Shown: positions 8,746-17,164 of the stretch, in pieces
Numbering within the stretch: the first letter of the stretch is position 1
How the letters are laid out: every line of letters begins with the position of its first letter
Source of the DNA: Leifsonia sp. PS1209
GTDB lineage: Bacteria > Actinomycetota > Actinomycetes > Actinomycetales > Microbacteriaceae
DNA length: 64,000 bases
NCBI RefSeq assembly: GCF_012317045.1
Contig: NZ_CP051154.1
Coordinates: 2,914,001 to 2,978,000 of the forward strand
Direction: 5' to 3'
Notes under the pieces: model-generated
Told to the model about the DNA's origin: nothing
Database searches by the model: none
Seen by the model: only the letters and a program-made list of their open reading frames with translations
Program-made: the position numbers and the translations under genes

Positions 8746-9816
8746 TCAGCTGTCGCTTCCCGACGATTCGGTGGTCGCCGTCACGTCCTCGACGGGCAAC
8801 GCCGAATCGTAGACGAAGACGAGCCTGGCGGGCACCTGACCGGCGAGCACCTCCTGGACGGACGCGTTCACGTCCCGCAGATCGCGTGGTGCGGCGATCA
8901 CTTTCGTTCGCCCTGCCGCGTGCAGGGCGAACACCTCGGCCAGGTCCTGCCGCGTGCCGACGATCGAGCCGATGATCGAGATGCCCTTCAGCACGGTGTC
9001 GAAGACCGGAACGGTCAGCGTCCCCTGCGCGGGGAGCGACACGAGCACGAGCCGGCCTCCCCTGTTGAGGGATCGGAACGCCTGGTCGAAGACGCTGGGC
9101 GCGACGGCCAGGACGATCGCCACGTCCGCCCCGCCGAGATGCTGGATCGCCAGCACCGGATCGACCTCGGACGCGTTCACGGCGTGATCCGCCCCGAGTT
9201 GCACGGCGAGCTCCAGCTTCTCCTCCGTGACGTCGACGGCGATCACCTGCGCGCCGACGAGCCGTGCGTACTGCACGGCCAGATGGCCGAGGCCGCCGAT
9301 CCCGAAGACCACCACCCGCTCCCCGGGCACGACGCGAGCGGCTTTCACCGCGGCGTAGGTGGTGACACCGGCGCAGGTGAGCGGGGCCGCATCGATGGGC
9401 GAGATGTCGTCGGGGACAGGGACGGCGAAACGCGCGTCCGCGAGCGCGTACTCGGCGTAGCCGCCGTCACGGGAATAGCCGGTGTTGTACTGCCGTTCGC
9501 ACAGATTCTCGCGCCCGTCGACACAGTAGCGGCACTCTCCACACGCATGGCCGAGCCACGGCATGGCCACCCGCTGGCCGATCGTCCTGGTGGTGACCCC
9601 GTCGCCGAGTCTCTCGACGATGCCGACGCCCTCGTGACCGGGGACGAACGGCAGGGACGGCTTCACCGGCCAGTCGCCGTTGATGGCGTGGATGTCGGTG
9701 TGGCACAGACCGCACGCTTCAAGACGGACCAGCACCTCCCCGGGTCCCGGCGACGGGATGGGCCGCTCCTCGACGATGAGCGGTTCGCTGTACTGGGTGA
9801 CGGTTGCTGCCTGCAT
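8746..9816 (-). CDS. adhP: Zinc-dependent alcohol dehydrogenase (AdhP type)
   Basis: A 356-residue medium-chain dehydrogenase that should interconvert alcohols and aldehydes with NAD. Catalytic zinc ligands are visible: ACGLCHTD (Cys), GHEGVG (His-Glu) and the later Cys of the LTCAG segment. The structural zinc cysteines are in CGECRYCVDGRENLC. The Rossmann motif is GIGGLGHLAVQYA, close to the AdhP consensus. The ATG at 9816 follows GAAGGAGAG. A DosR-like box lies 55 bp upstream, so the gene belongs to the stress island and may remove reduced cofactor under oxygen limitation (inference). Confidence 0.93.
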   Translation of the reverse strand: MQAATVTQYSEPLIVEERPIPSPGPGEVLVRLEACGLCHTDIHAINGDWPVKPSLPFVPGHEGVGIVERLGDGVTTRTIGQRVAMPWLGHACGECRYCVDGRENLCERQYNTGYSRDGGYAEYALADARFAVPVPDDISPIDAAPLTCAGVTTYAAVKAARVVPGERVVVFGIGGLGHLAVQYARLVGAQVIAVDVTEEKLELAVQLGADHAVNASEVDPVLAIQHLGGADVAIVLAVAPSVFDQAFRSLNRGGRLVLVSLPAQGTLTVPVFDTVLKGISIIGSIVGTRQDLAEVFALHAAGRTKVIAAPRDLRDVNASVQEVLAGQVPARLVFVYDSALPVEDVTATTESSGSDS

Positions 9817-9870
9817 GGCGGCTCTCCTTCCGGTCTGCGGTCAGTCTCCCGGGGTGGCGACAACGACGGC

Positions 9871-9884
9871 AGGCCGAAAGTCCT
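9871..9884 (-). promoter_or_regulatory. DosR-like box upstream of adhP
   Basis: Read on the minus strand the site is AGGACTTTCGGCCT, 12 of 14 matches to the DosR-type core GGGACTTTCGGCCC. It sits 55 bp upstream of the adhP start, the same distance as the second box from the divergent gene. Confidence 0.65.
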
Positions 9885-9904
9885 CCCGCCGTGACACGTG
9901 GCAC

Positions 9905-9918
9905 GGGTCTTTCGGCCC
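9905..9918 (+). promoter_or_regulatory. DosR-like box upstream of the membrane-protein/RNase operon
   Basis: The site GGGTCTTTCGGCCC matches the core GGGACTTTCGGCCC at 13 of 14 positions and lies 55 bp upstream of the ATG at 9973. Confidence 0.68.
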
Positions 9919-9972
9919 GGTGGGGAACCCGGAAAGACGGGAAAGCTGGGATGGATGAGCATCGGAGGCATC

Positions 9973-10398
9973 ATGAAGCGCTGGAACAGAGTCGTGCTCG
10001 CTGTCGTGTCCGCCGCGATCGGCCTGACGGCCATCGCGGGAGGCGGCGCCCTGATCTTCGGGGCGGTCGCATCCTCGACCTCCGGCGGCATCCTGCCGGA
10101 TCAGTCCTTCCTCGGCGACAGTCCATTCGCGTCGTACCTGGTTCCCGGCATCCTGCTCGCCGTGGTGGTCGGAGGAATCCATCTCCTCGCATCGTTCCTC
10201 ATCGGGTCCGGCGCGGGAGCCGGGCCGTTCACTGTGGCTGCCGCCTCTTTCGCTCTGCTGATCTGGATCTTCGTTCAGATGATGTACATCCCGTTCAGCC
10301 CGCTGCAGGCGGTGTACTTCGCGCTGGGGCTCGCCGAACTCGGGTTCCTGCTTCTGGGCCTCGGGCTCGTCCGGAATCGCAGAATCGCCGTCCGATGA
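9973..10398 (+). CDS. Four-helix membrane protein of the stress island
   Basis: A 141-residue hydrophobic protein with four predicted helices (about residues 7-30, 52-75, 82-102, 110-132). No domain is recognised. The ATG at 9973 follows GGAGG at short spacing; starts at 9898 or 9955 are possible, but 9898 would put the DosR-like box inside the gene. Its stop overlaps the next start (ATGA), so it is translationally coupled to the beta-CASP protein and probably shares its regulation. Confidence 0.7.
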   Translation: MKRWNRVVLAVVSAAIGLTAIAGGGALIFGAVASSTSGGILPDQSFLGDSPFASYLVPGILLAVVVGGIHLLASFLIGSGAGAGPFTVAAASFALLIWIFVQMMYIPFSPLQAVYFALGLAELGFLLLGLGLVRNRRIAVR

Positions 10399-11771
10399 AC
10401 GCGGCGCTGACGTTCCTCGGAGCGACCGACACGGTCACCGGGTCCCGCTACCTTGTCGAGACCGATGGGCGACGCATCCTGGTCGACTGCGGCCTGTTCC
10501 AGGGATACAAGGTCCTCCGCGAACGGAACTGGAAACCGTTTCCTCTCGAACCGGCCAGCATCGACGCCGTGGTCGTCAGCCACGCTCACCTCGACCACAC
10601 CGGATACCTTCCCGCTCTCGTGCGCGACGGCTTCCGAGGACGCATCCACGCCACCAGAGGAACGTCGGAGCTCAGCCGTCTCGTTCTGAGAGACAGCGGA
10701 CGCCTGCAGGAGGAGCAGGCATCGTTCGCCGCGCGACACCACACCTCGAAGCACTCTCCGCCACAGCCGCTCTACACCGAGCAGGACGCCGCGATCGCGC
10801 TGGAACGCTTCGAGCCGCACCCGTTCGACGAACCGTTCACCGTGGCAGGCGTGCCGGTGCGGTTCGTCCCGGCCGGTCACATCCTCGGCGCGGCACAGGT
10901 GCTGGTGGACGCCGACGGCGCCCGCATCCACTTCACGGGAGATCTCGGCCGGGTGGACGACCCTCTCATGCGCCCGCCGCGCGCGCTGGAAGAGACGGAC
11001 ACCCTCGTCTGCGAATCCACGTACGGTGACCGGATACACCCCGGCTCGGATGCGGAGGCACAGCTCGGCGCCATCGTCACCGACGTATGCAGGCGCGGCG
11101 GCGTGGTGGTCCTCCCGGCTTTCGCGGTCGGGCGAGCGGAGACGTTGCTGCTCCACCTCAGCCGCCTGATGGCGAGCGGTCGCATCCCGGAGGTCCCGAT
11201 CTTCCTGAACAGTCCGATGGCCGTCGATGCCTCCGAGATCTACGCGCGCTACCCGGAGGAGCACCGCATCCCGCCGGCGGAGTTCACCGCCATGTATCGC
11301 CTCGCGACGCTGGTCAGGACGGTCGACGACTCCAAACTCCTCAACCTCCGCGGCGGTCCGGCCGTGATCATCTCGGCGAGCGGGATGCTCGAAGGAGGCC
11401 GGGTGCTGCACCATCTCGTCGCCTACGGCACCGATCCCCGCAACGCCATCGTGCTCACCGGCTTCCAGGCCGGCGGAACCCGCGGCGCAGCCCTGCAACG
11501 CGGCGAACGGGTGCTCAGAATCTTCGGCAGGGACATCCACATCGCGGCCCAGGTGCACACGCTGGACATGCTCTCGGCTCACGCCGATGCCCGGCAGATC
11601 GTGGAATGGATGAGCACGGCGCCGCGCGCACCGCGCTCGGTCTACCTCACCCACGGTGAGCCGGACGCATCCGACGCCCTGCGCAAGCGGGTGCGTCAGG
11701 CGCTGGGCTGGGAGGCCAGAGTGCCCGAGTTCGGCGAGACCGTCAGCGTGACCGCGGGGACAGCGTCGTGA
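10395..11771 (+). CDS. Metallo-beta-lactamase/beta-CASP RNase-like protein
   Basis: A 458-residue protein of the YSH1/CPSF73-like bacterial MBL-RMMBL exonuclease family. Metal-binding motif SHAHLDHTG is near residue 62; LxFTGDLG (HFTGDLGR) and the beta-CASP motifs follow (ESTYGDR, VLPAFAVGRAETLL). ISASGMLEGGRVLHHL and the RMMBL end (LSAHADARQIVEWM, YLTHGEPDA) complete the set. It is expected to be an RNA endo- or exonuclease. It is coupled to the preceding membrane protein and its last 29 bp overlap the convergent ATPase gene tail to tail. Being under a DosR-like box suggests a role in RNA turnover in dormancy (inference). Confidence 0.9.
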   Translation: MNAALTFLGATDTVTGSRYLVETDGRRILVDCGLFQGYKVLRERNWKPFPLEPASIDAVVVSHAHLDHTGYLPALVRDGFRGRIHATRGTSELSRLVLRDSGRLQEEQASFAARHHTSKHSPPQPLYTEQDAAIALERFEPHPFDEPFTVAGVPVRFVPAGHILGAAQVLVDADGARIHFTGDLGRVDDPLMRPPRALEETDTLVCESTYGDRIHPGSDAEAQLGAIVTDVCRRGGVVVLPAFAVGRAETLLLHLSRLMASGRIPEVPIFLNSPMAVDASEIYARYPEEHRIPPAEFTAMYRLATLVRTVDDSKLLNLRGGPAVIISASGMLEGGRVLHHLVAYGTDPRNAIVLTGFQAGGTRGAALQRGERVLRIFGRDIHIAAQVHTLDMLSAHADARQIVEWMSTAPRAPRSVYLTHGEPDASDALRKRVRQALGWEARVPEFGETVSVTAGTAS

Positions 11772-14376
11772 ACCGTGCCGCTCGCCTGGCCACCCGGTGA
11801 GGGTAGCGGCGGCGGCGCACGGTCGGCGCCGCCGCGCGGCTGAGGGAGGCGTAGTACCAGACTTTGGCCCCCTCGACGAGGAGCAGGTAGGCGACGGTCA
11901 TGGCGACCAGGGCGAGGAAGAACGGGGCGGGAAGCGGCGCGAAACCGAGCAACCCGGCGAGTGGCGAATATGGCAACCAGGCCCCCACCGCCACGACGGC
12001 GAGAACGGAGAGCGTCAACGGGACGGACGCACGGCTGCGAAGGAACGGCACCCGGTGCGTGCGCACGGCGAACACGATGAGCGTCTGCGTTGCGATCGAC
12101 TCGATGAACCAGCCGGAACGGAACTCCGGAGCCGCCGCACTGAACACGAACAACATGAGCCCGAAGGTGGCGAAGTCGAAGACCGAACTGATCGGGCCGA
12201 ACAGGAGCATGAACCGGCGGATCGCGGCGATGTCCCAATGCGATGGCGCCCTCAGCTGCTCTTCGTCGACATTGTCGGTCGGGATCGCCAGCTGACCGGC
12301 GTCGTAGAGCAGGTTGTTCAGCAGGATCTGCCCGGGCAGCATCGGCAGGAACGGCAGCACGACGGAGGCGATGGATGCGCTGAACATGTTGCCGAAGTTG
12401 CTCGATGTGCCCATCAGCACGTACTTGATCGTGTTCGCGAAAATACGTCGGCCCTCCGTGACACCATCGGCGAGCACGTCGAGGTCTTTGTCGAGCAGGA
12501 TCACGTCCGCCGCATCCTTGGCGACGTCGATCGCTGAATCGACGGAGATGCCGATGTCGGCGGCGTGCAGGGCGAGCGCGTCGTTCGCGCCGTCGCCGAG
12601 GAATCCGACGGCGCGTCCCCTCTGCCTCAGCGCCCGCACGATCCGCGCCTTCTGCTCAGGCGATACCCGGGCGAAGATCGTCGAGGATCGAGCGCGCTCC
12701 TCCAGCTCGACGTCGCTCAGAGCGTCCACGTCGTCGCCGGTGAGCGTGCCGAGCGACGACATACCGAGCTGCTCGCAGACCCGCTCAGCAACCACGGCGC
12801 TGTCGCCGGTGGAGATCTTCACATCGACGCCCAGCGCGGAGAGCCTCTGCAGCGAGCGTTGCGCGCCAGGCTTCACCCCGTCCACGAAAGCCAGATAGCC
12901 GCGCAGAGTCATGCCGTTCTCGTCGGCCCCGGCGAGCCGCTGCCCGCCCGGTGCCGGTTTCGTCGCCACGGCGACGACGCGGGCCCCCGCCTGATAGAGA
13001 CTCGTGAGCACCGCTGCCGCGTCCGCATCCGGTTCGGTGCAGCGCGGAAGCACAGACTCGGGTGCGCCCTTCACCACCACGATCGGCTCCGATCCGGCCG
13101 CGACGACCAGCGCGCTCGTCATCCGGCGCTCGTGATCGAACGGCCGGACATCGAGCCGGCGGTATGCGGCGACGGGTGACGCGCTCGCCGCCGGCGCCTC
13201 CTGGAGCGCGGCATCCAGCGGATTGAGGCCGACCGCCTCCCGCGCTCCAGGATCCGCGTCGGTGGCCAGAAGACCGAGCAGCATCAGCTCGCCATCCGAG
13301 ACACCATCCAGGGCGACGGGACGGTCGAACACGATGGCACCGGTGGTGAGCGTCCCCGTCTTATCCGTGACGAGAAGGTCGAGATCGCCGAGATCTTCGA
13401 TGCAGACCATGCGTTTGACGAGCACTTTGCGTCTGGCGAGCGCCCGCGATCCTGTTGCCAGGCTGGTGCTGACGACAGCGGGCAGAAGCTGCGGCGTGAT
13501 GCCGACGGCGATGGCGAGAGCGAACAGCAGGCTCTCGATCAGGGGACGGCCGAGAAGAAGCGCCGCAATGAGGATCACCGAGGTGAGCACCAGTGCGACG
13601 CCGAGCAGGAAGACCGAGAACCGGCCGAGGCCCCGCTGGAACTCGGTCTGCGGCTCCTGAACGCCGAGACCGACCGCGATCCGGCCGAACTCGGTGCGCG
13701 CGCCCGTCGCGACGACGACACCGATCCCGCTTCCCGCGTGCACGATGGTGCCCATCAACGCGCAACAGGAGAGGTCGCCGACGCCTGCGCCGACCGGCAC
13801 CGGCTCTGTCGTCTTCGGCACAGCGGTCGCCTCTCCCGTAACGATGCTCTCGTCGCACTCCAGTGCGGTGCAGCCGATCAGGCGCAGGTCGGCGGGCACC
13901 ACCGTGCCGACGGTCAGCACCACGACATCTCCGACCACCAGGTCTGTCACATCGACCGCGTGCCGCGTACCGTCCCTGAGCACCACGGCCGTGTGTCTCA
14001 GCCGGTCGTGGAGGAGGTCGGCTGCGCGTTCGGCGCGGAACTCGCCGGCGAAGCCCAGTCCGACGCTGATCAGCAGGATGACGGCGATGATGATCGATTC
14101 CACCCCCTGCCCCAGGAAGGCGGACACGACAGCGGTGGCGAACAGCAGCAACAGCAGGGGGCTGCGCACCTGGCGCAGCAACACGCGGCCCGGGCGGGCG
14201 CGATGCTCGCGGACGGCATTCGGACCCGTCGTCGCGAGACGCGATGAGGCGCCGGCGGAGGTCAGCCCGTCCCGTGACCCGCCGACGACGGAAAGGACGA
14301 CGTCGATGGTCTCCCCTGCTGCCGTGCGGACGGGACTCGTGTCGGGCGAGACGACGGCGCTGCGTCCGCCGGTCAC
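11743..14376 (-). CDS. mgtA: MgtA/MgtB-type (P3B) magnesium-transporting P-type ATPase
   Basis: An 877-residue P-type ATPase. Actuator motif TGEATAVPK carries the TGEA variant usual for MgtA. The phosphorylation site is LLVTDKTGTLTTG, and the hinge is FLGDGANDALAL. C-terminal membrane motifs FNNLLYD-like (LLNNLLYDAGQ), PISSVFDFATFG and GWFIESIATQTLIVF are specific for Mg2+ type ATPases rather than Ca2+ pumps. The start is a GTG at 14376 overlapping the stop of the upstream gene (GTGA). It is the third gene of a usp-orf-mgtA operon behind a DosR-like box, recalling the DosR-regulated P-ATPase ctpF of M. tuberculosis, although the subfamily differs. Confidence 0.88.
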   Translation of the reverse strand: MTGGRSAVVSPDTSPVRTAAGETIDVVLSVVGGSRDGLTSAGASSRLATTGPNAVREHRARPGRVLLRQVRSPLLLLLFATAVVSAFLGQGVESIIIAVILLISVGLGFAGEFRAERAADLLHDRLRHTAVVLRDGTRHAVDVTDLVVGDVVVLTVGTVVPADLRLIGCTALECDESIVTGEATAVPKTTEPVPVGAGVGDLSCCALMGTIVHAGSGIGVVVATGARTEFGRIAVGLGVQEPQTEFQRGLGRFSVFLLGVALVLTSVILIAALLLGRPLIESLLFALAIAVGITPQLLPAVVSTSLATGSRALARRKVLVKRMVCIEDLGDLDLLVTDKTGTLTTGAIVFDRPVALDGVSDGELMLLGLLATDADPGAREAVGLNPLDAALQEAPAASASPVAAYRRLDVRPFDHERRMTSALVVAAGSEPIVVVKGAPESVLPRCTEPDADAAAVLTSLYQAGARVVAVATKPAPGGQRLAGADENGMTLRGYLAFVDGVKPGAQRSLQRLSALGVDVKISTGDSAVVAERVCEQLGMSSLGTLTGDDVDALSDVELEERARSSTIFARVSPEQKARIVRALRQRGRAVGFLGDGANDALALHAADIGISVDSAIDVAKDAADVILLDKDLDVLADGVTEGRRIFANTIKYVLMGTSSNFGNMFSASIASVVLPFLPMLPGQILLNNLLYDAGQLAIPTDNVDEEQLRAPSHWDIAAIRRFMLLFGPISSVFDFATFGLMLFVFSAAAPEFRSGWFIESIATQTLIVFAVRTHRVPFLRSRASVPLTLSVLAVVAVGAWLPYSPLAGLLGFAPLPAPFFLALVAMTVAYLLLVEGAKVWYYASLSRAAAPTVRRRRYPHRVARRAARFTTLSPRSR

Positions 14377-14648
14377 GTGTCCAGGCCGGTCAGCCACCAG
14401 CGCGCGCCGCCGCAGCTCGTGACATCGAACACGTGACGGCGGCCGTCCGCCGATGATGCGGCGATCCGCCAACCCGTCACCATGCGAGGATCGGGCGCTC
14501 CCGTGAGAGCCGGGGGAACGAGCATCCCGCGCGGCTCGGGAGGGACATCCACGTAGAAGCGCTCTCCGCCCCAATCGATCCGCACCGGGACCGCCTCCTC
14601 CAAGACGAGAGTGATCGGCTCCTTGCGCTGTGTATCCGTGGCGATCAT
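14373..14648 (-). CDS. Small conserved-looking protein between usp and mgtA
   Basis: A 91-residue soluble protein. It has an all-beta look with a PVRIDWGGERFYVDVPPEP segment and a C-terminal RWWLTGLD. I do not recognise a named domain; it faintly resembles short DUF6504-type proteins. Start and stop overlap both neighbours by 4 bp (ATGA and GTGA), so it is co-translated with usp and mgtA. Confidence 0.7.
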   Translation of the reverse strand: MIATDTQRKEPITLVLEEAVPVRIDWGGERFYVDVPPEPRGMLVPPALTGAPDPRMVTGWRIAASSADGRRHVFDVTSCGGARWWLTGLDT

Positions 14649-15505
14649 CGCGACCGCTCCTCACTCTCGCGGCCCTCCGGCCGGCGCTTGGCGATCACGA
14701 TCGGGGTCTGCAGGTTCAGCAGGACGTCGTGGCTCACCGAACCGAGCATGAGCCGTCGCACCCCGTGACGGCCGTGGGTTCCGAGCACGAGCATCCTGGC
14801 TCCGCGCGCGGCATCCACCAGCCCGCGCGCAGGGGCGGCCTCGATGACCTCCGTCGTCACGTCGACGTCGGAATGCTGATCGCGCGCCCTTCGCGCTGCG
14901 GCATCGACGATCCGCTGCCGATGGTCGCCGAGCGACCGTTCGGGGACGAATCCCGCCAGCAAGGGATTGGCGGTGTATCCGACGCACACGATGTGCAGCC
15001 GCTCGCGCAGCCTCGCCGCTTCGTCGGCGGCGAAGGCGACGGCGACCTCGGAGGGCAGCTCCCCGTCCACCCCGACCACGACACCGGAGCCCGCGGGGCG
15101 CCAATCATGCGGGATGACGGCGACGGGACACGGCGCAGCAGCAGCGACGCGAACGCCGAGCGATCCGGCGAAGGCGCGGCCTCTCTCGACTCCCGTGCGC
15201 GAGCCGACGACCAGCAGCTCGGCGTCACCGGATGCGCGGACGAGTTCTTGTGCCACCCCGCCGTGCGCGATTCTGGTCGTGACGGTGTCGGTCGTGCGTT
15301 CCGCGTTGACTCGCTCGGCCGCGAGCAGCGCTTCGGCGGCCGAGACGAGTTGGCGCGCAGGATGTTCGCCGTCTCCCCACGGCCGCTCGATCACGGTGAC
15401 GAGGACCAACTGCGCACCGGACTCGGCTGCGCGTGCTGCCGACCAGTCGACGGCGCCTCGGTGTGCGGCTTCTCCATCGACGCCGACCGTGATCGTGTGG
15501 GTCAT
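14645..15505 (-). CDS. Tandem universal stress protein
   Basis: A 286-residue protein with two UspA domains (about 1-140 and 148-280). Each domain opens with a VGVDG motif (TITVGVDGEAAH, VVVGVDGELPS). Domain two has the ATP-loop pattern GTHGRHGVRRLMLGSVSHDVL. Usps bind ATP and act as stress sensors or effectors in the cytoplasm. The ATG at 15505 follows GGAGG; the longer open frame begins inside the regulatory box. First gene of the usp-orf-mgtA operon. Confidence 0.92.
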   Translation of the reverse strand: MTHTITVGVDGEAAHRGAVDWSAARAAESGAQLVLVTVIERPWGDGEHPARQLVSAAEALLAAERVNAERTTDTVTTRIAHGGVAQELVRASGDAELLVVGSRTGVERGRAFAGSLGVRVAAAAPCPVAVIPHDWRPAGSGVVVGVDGELPSEVAVAFAADEAARLRERLHIVCVGYTANPLLAGFVPERSLGDHRQRIVDAAARRARDQHSDVDVTTEVIEAAPARGLVDAARGARMLVLGTHGRHGVRRLMLGSVSHDVLLNLQTPIVIAKRRPEGRESEERSR

Positions 15506-15562
15506 CGTGTCCTCCGGTGAGCTGGGGTGCTTCGAGAATCGCATTCCAGCGCACCCGACGGA

Positions 15563-15576
15563 GTGCCGAAAGTCCC
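15563..15576 (-). promoter_or_regulatory. DosR-like box upstream of usp-orf-mgtA
   Basis: Minus-strand reading GGGACTTTCGGCAC, 13 of 14 matches to the core GGGACTTTCGGCCC, 58 bp before the usp start at 15505. Confidence 0.68.
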
Positions 15577-15587
15577 GCGTTCACCAC

Positions 15588-15601
15588 ATGACTTTCGACC
15601 C
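15588..15601 (+). promoter_or_regulatory. DosR-like box upstream of the flavodoxin gene
   Basis: The site ATGACTTTCGACCC matches the core at 11 of 14 positions and ends 35 bp before the ATG at 15636. Confidence 0.5.
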
Positions 15602-15635
15602 AGCGCCGTCGCGGCCGACCTGTCACGGTGGCGTC

Positions 15636-16196
15636 ATGCACACACCACACACGGACGTCGCTGTGGCGATCGTCTACGAATCCATGTTCGGGAACACCCG
15701 CCGGGTGGCGGAGGCCATTGCGGATGGGCTCCGAGAAACCGGCGTCGCGGCGACCGTCGTCCGCGTCAAGGACGCTCCGGAGACGTTCGGAGCAGTCGAT
15801 CTCCTCCTCGTCGGGGCGCCTACCCACGTCCACGGGTTGAGCAGACCGTCTACGCGCACGGAAGCCGGGCGCTGGGGCGACGAACAGGAGCGCCACCTCA
15901 CCCTCGAGCCGGATGCGGAGGGAATCGGTGTCCGCGAGTGGCTGGACACCTGTGGAGACCTCCCTGACCGGTTCGCCGCGTTCGACACCCGTGCGGACAT
16001 GACGGAGATCTTCAGCGGCTCGGCCGCGAACGCCATCGAGAAGCGGCTGAGGAAGCTCGGGTCCCGGCGGTTCGCGGCGAAGAACAGCTTCCTCGTCGAC
16101 AAGCAGTCCGTGCTCGAAGACGGCGAAGTCGACCGCGCCCGCTCCTGGGGGAGGACGCTGGGGGTCGAGTCGAAGGTCCCGTCCGTCCAGCAGTGA
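15636..16196 (+). CDS. Flavodoxin-domain protein
   Basis: A 186-residue FMN-binding flavodoxin-like protein. The phosphate loop is YESMFGNTRRVAEAI (about residues 13-27), and the second loop VGAPTHVHGLS is near residue 57. The last 50 residues (RRFAAKNSFLVD) resemble actinobacterial flavodoxin-family proteins that lie beside stress genes. It should act as a small cytoplasmic electron carrier or quinone reductase. The ATG at 15636 follows ACGGTGG weakly. It has its own DosR-like box and is divergent from the usp operon. Confidence 0.85.
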   Translation: MHTPHTDVAVAIVYESMFGNTRRVAEAIADGLRETGVAATVVRVKDAPETFGAVDLLLVGAPTHVHGLSRPSTRTEAGRWGDEQERHLTLEPDAEGIGVREWLDTCGDLPDRFAAFDTRADMTEIFSGSAANAIEKRLRKLGSRRFAAKNSFLVDKQSVLEDGEVDRARSWGRTLGVESKVPSVQQ

Positions 16197-16211
16197 GCGC
16201 GGTCGACACTT

Positions 16212-16703
16212 TCAGTGCTTCAGCACGGCTTCTTTTCCGTGGATGACCAGCACGGGGCAGTCCGCGTGCTCGGCGCACGAACGGGAGACGGAGCCCAGAA
16301 GGAGCCCGGTGAACCCACCGAGCCCCCTGCTGCCGACAATCAGCATCTCCGCACCCTCCGACTCGGCGATCAACTGTCGCGCCGGGGACCCGCTCCTGAC
16401 GACGGTCGAGTACCACGACGGCACGGCAGAGCCGAAAACTTCCTCGGCGGCGTTCTCTGCGATGGCCTCGGCATCCGCCTCGGGCGACCAGCCGTCGATC
16501 ATGTAGCCCGGCCATGCCTGCGGATACTCCCAGACAGTCAGGCCCACCAGGGAACAGCCCAAGCTCTCGGCGATCCGCGCACCGCGCCGCAGCGCGGAGA
16601 ACGATGCCGCCGATCCGTCGACGCCGACCACGATCCGCCCACCGGGGTGGATGCGGTCCTCGCTCTCGACAGCAGGGTAATCAGTCACTGGGGTGTCGCT
16701 CAT
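16212..16703 (-). CDS. Single-domain universal stress protein
   Basis: A 163-residue UspA protein, one domain only. It has IVVGVDGSAAS at the start of the domain and the full ATP-binding loop VGSRGLGGFTGLLLGSVS (G-2x-G-9x-G-S). The ATG at 16703 follows GAAGGAGAAGG. Last gene of the usp-ppox-usp operon transcribed leftward; 41 bp separate it from the PPOX-fold gene. Confidence 0.92.
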   Translation of the reverse strand: MSDTPVTDYPAVESEDRIHPGGRIVVGVDGSAASFSALRRGARIAESLGCSLVGLTVWEYPQAWPGYMIDGWSPEADAEAIAENAAEEVFGSAVPSWYSTVVRSGSPARQLIAESEGAEMLIVGSRGLGGFTGLLLGSVSRSCAEHADCPVLVIHGKEAVLKH

Positions 16704-16744
16704 CTGACCTTCTCCTTCGCTTCATCTTCGTCTTCCGTTCGCGC

Positions 16745-17164
16745 TCACCAGCGCTCGGGCTCGGGGGACCGCTCGAATCGCCGCCCGGTGATCCGCTCGA
16801 TATCGATGTGGACGTAGCGGTACTTGAGGGTGGGGATCCACGGCTGCAACGGGGCGCGTTCCGCCTCGTCGATCTCGGTCTGGCTCTCCAGCTGTCGTGC
16901 CCGGCCGTGGGCGACGACGCTCCACGCCTCGTCCTCTGTGTAGCCGTCCGTCTCGAACGCGACGGCCGCGTGCACGGTGAGTTCGAGCAGCTTCGTGCCC
17001 GGTGCCGTCCTGATCAGGATGCTGGCACCGTCCGAGAAGTAGTTCACGGGGAAGATGTCGACCTCTCCTCCCGCAGCGGTGGCCAGGCGACCCAGTGTTC
17101 CTTGCTTGAGCAGTTCTCTGCATTCGTCTCGGTCCAATTCGCGGACCGGTTCATCCGATGACAT
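16745..17164 (-). CDS. Pyridoxamine 5'-phosphate oxidase-fold protein
   Basis: A 139-residue split-barrel flavin-binding family protein. The family start ECRELLKQGTLGRLATA, then FPVNYF, AFETDG and WSVVAHGRAR are seen. Members bind FMN, F420 or heme and many detoxify or reduce small compounds; the cofactor here cannot be told. ATG at 17164 follows AAAGGAG and overlaps the end of the upstream usp by 14 bp. Confidence 0.88.
   Translation of the reverse strand: MSSDEPVRELDRDECRELLKQGTLGRLATAAGGEVDIFPVNYFSDGASILIRTAPGTKLLELTVHAAVAFETDGYTEDEAWSVVAHGRARQLESQTEIDEAERAPLQPWIPTLKYRYVHIDIERITGRRFERSPEPERW

Noticed and set aside
11743..11771. Overlap of the MBL and mgtA genes as a sign of a wrong frame
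   Set aside because: Both C termini are plausible; a 29-bp tail-to-tail overlap is acceptable.
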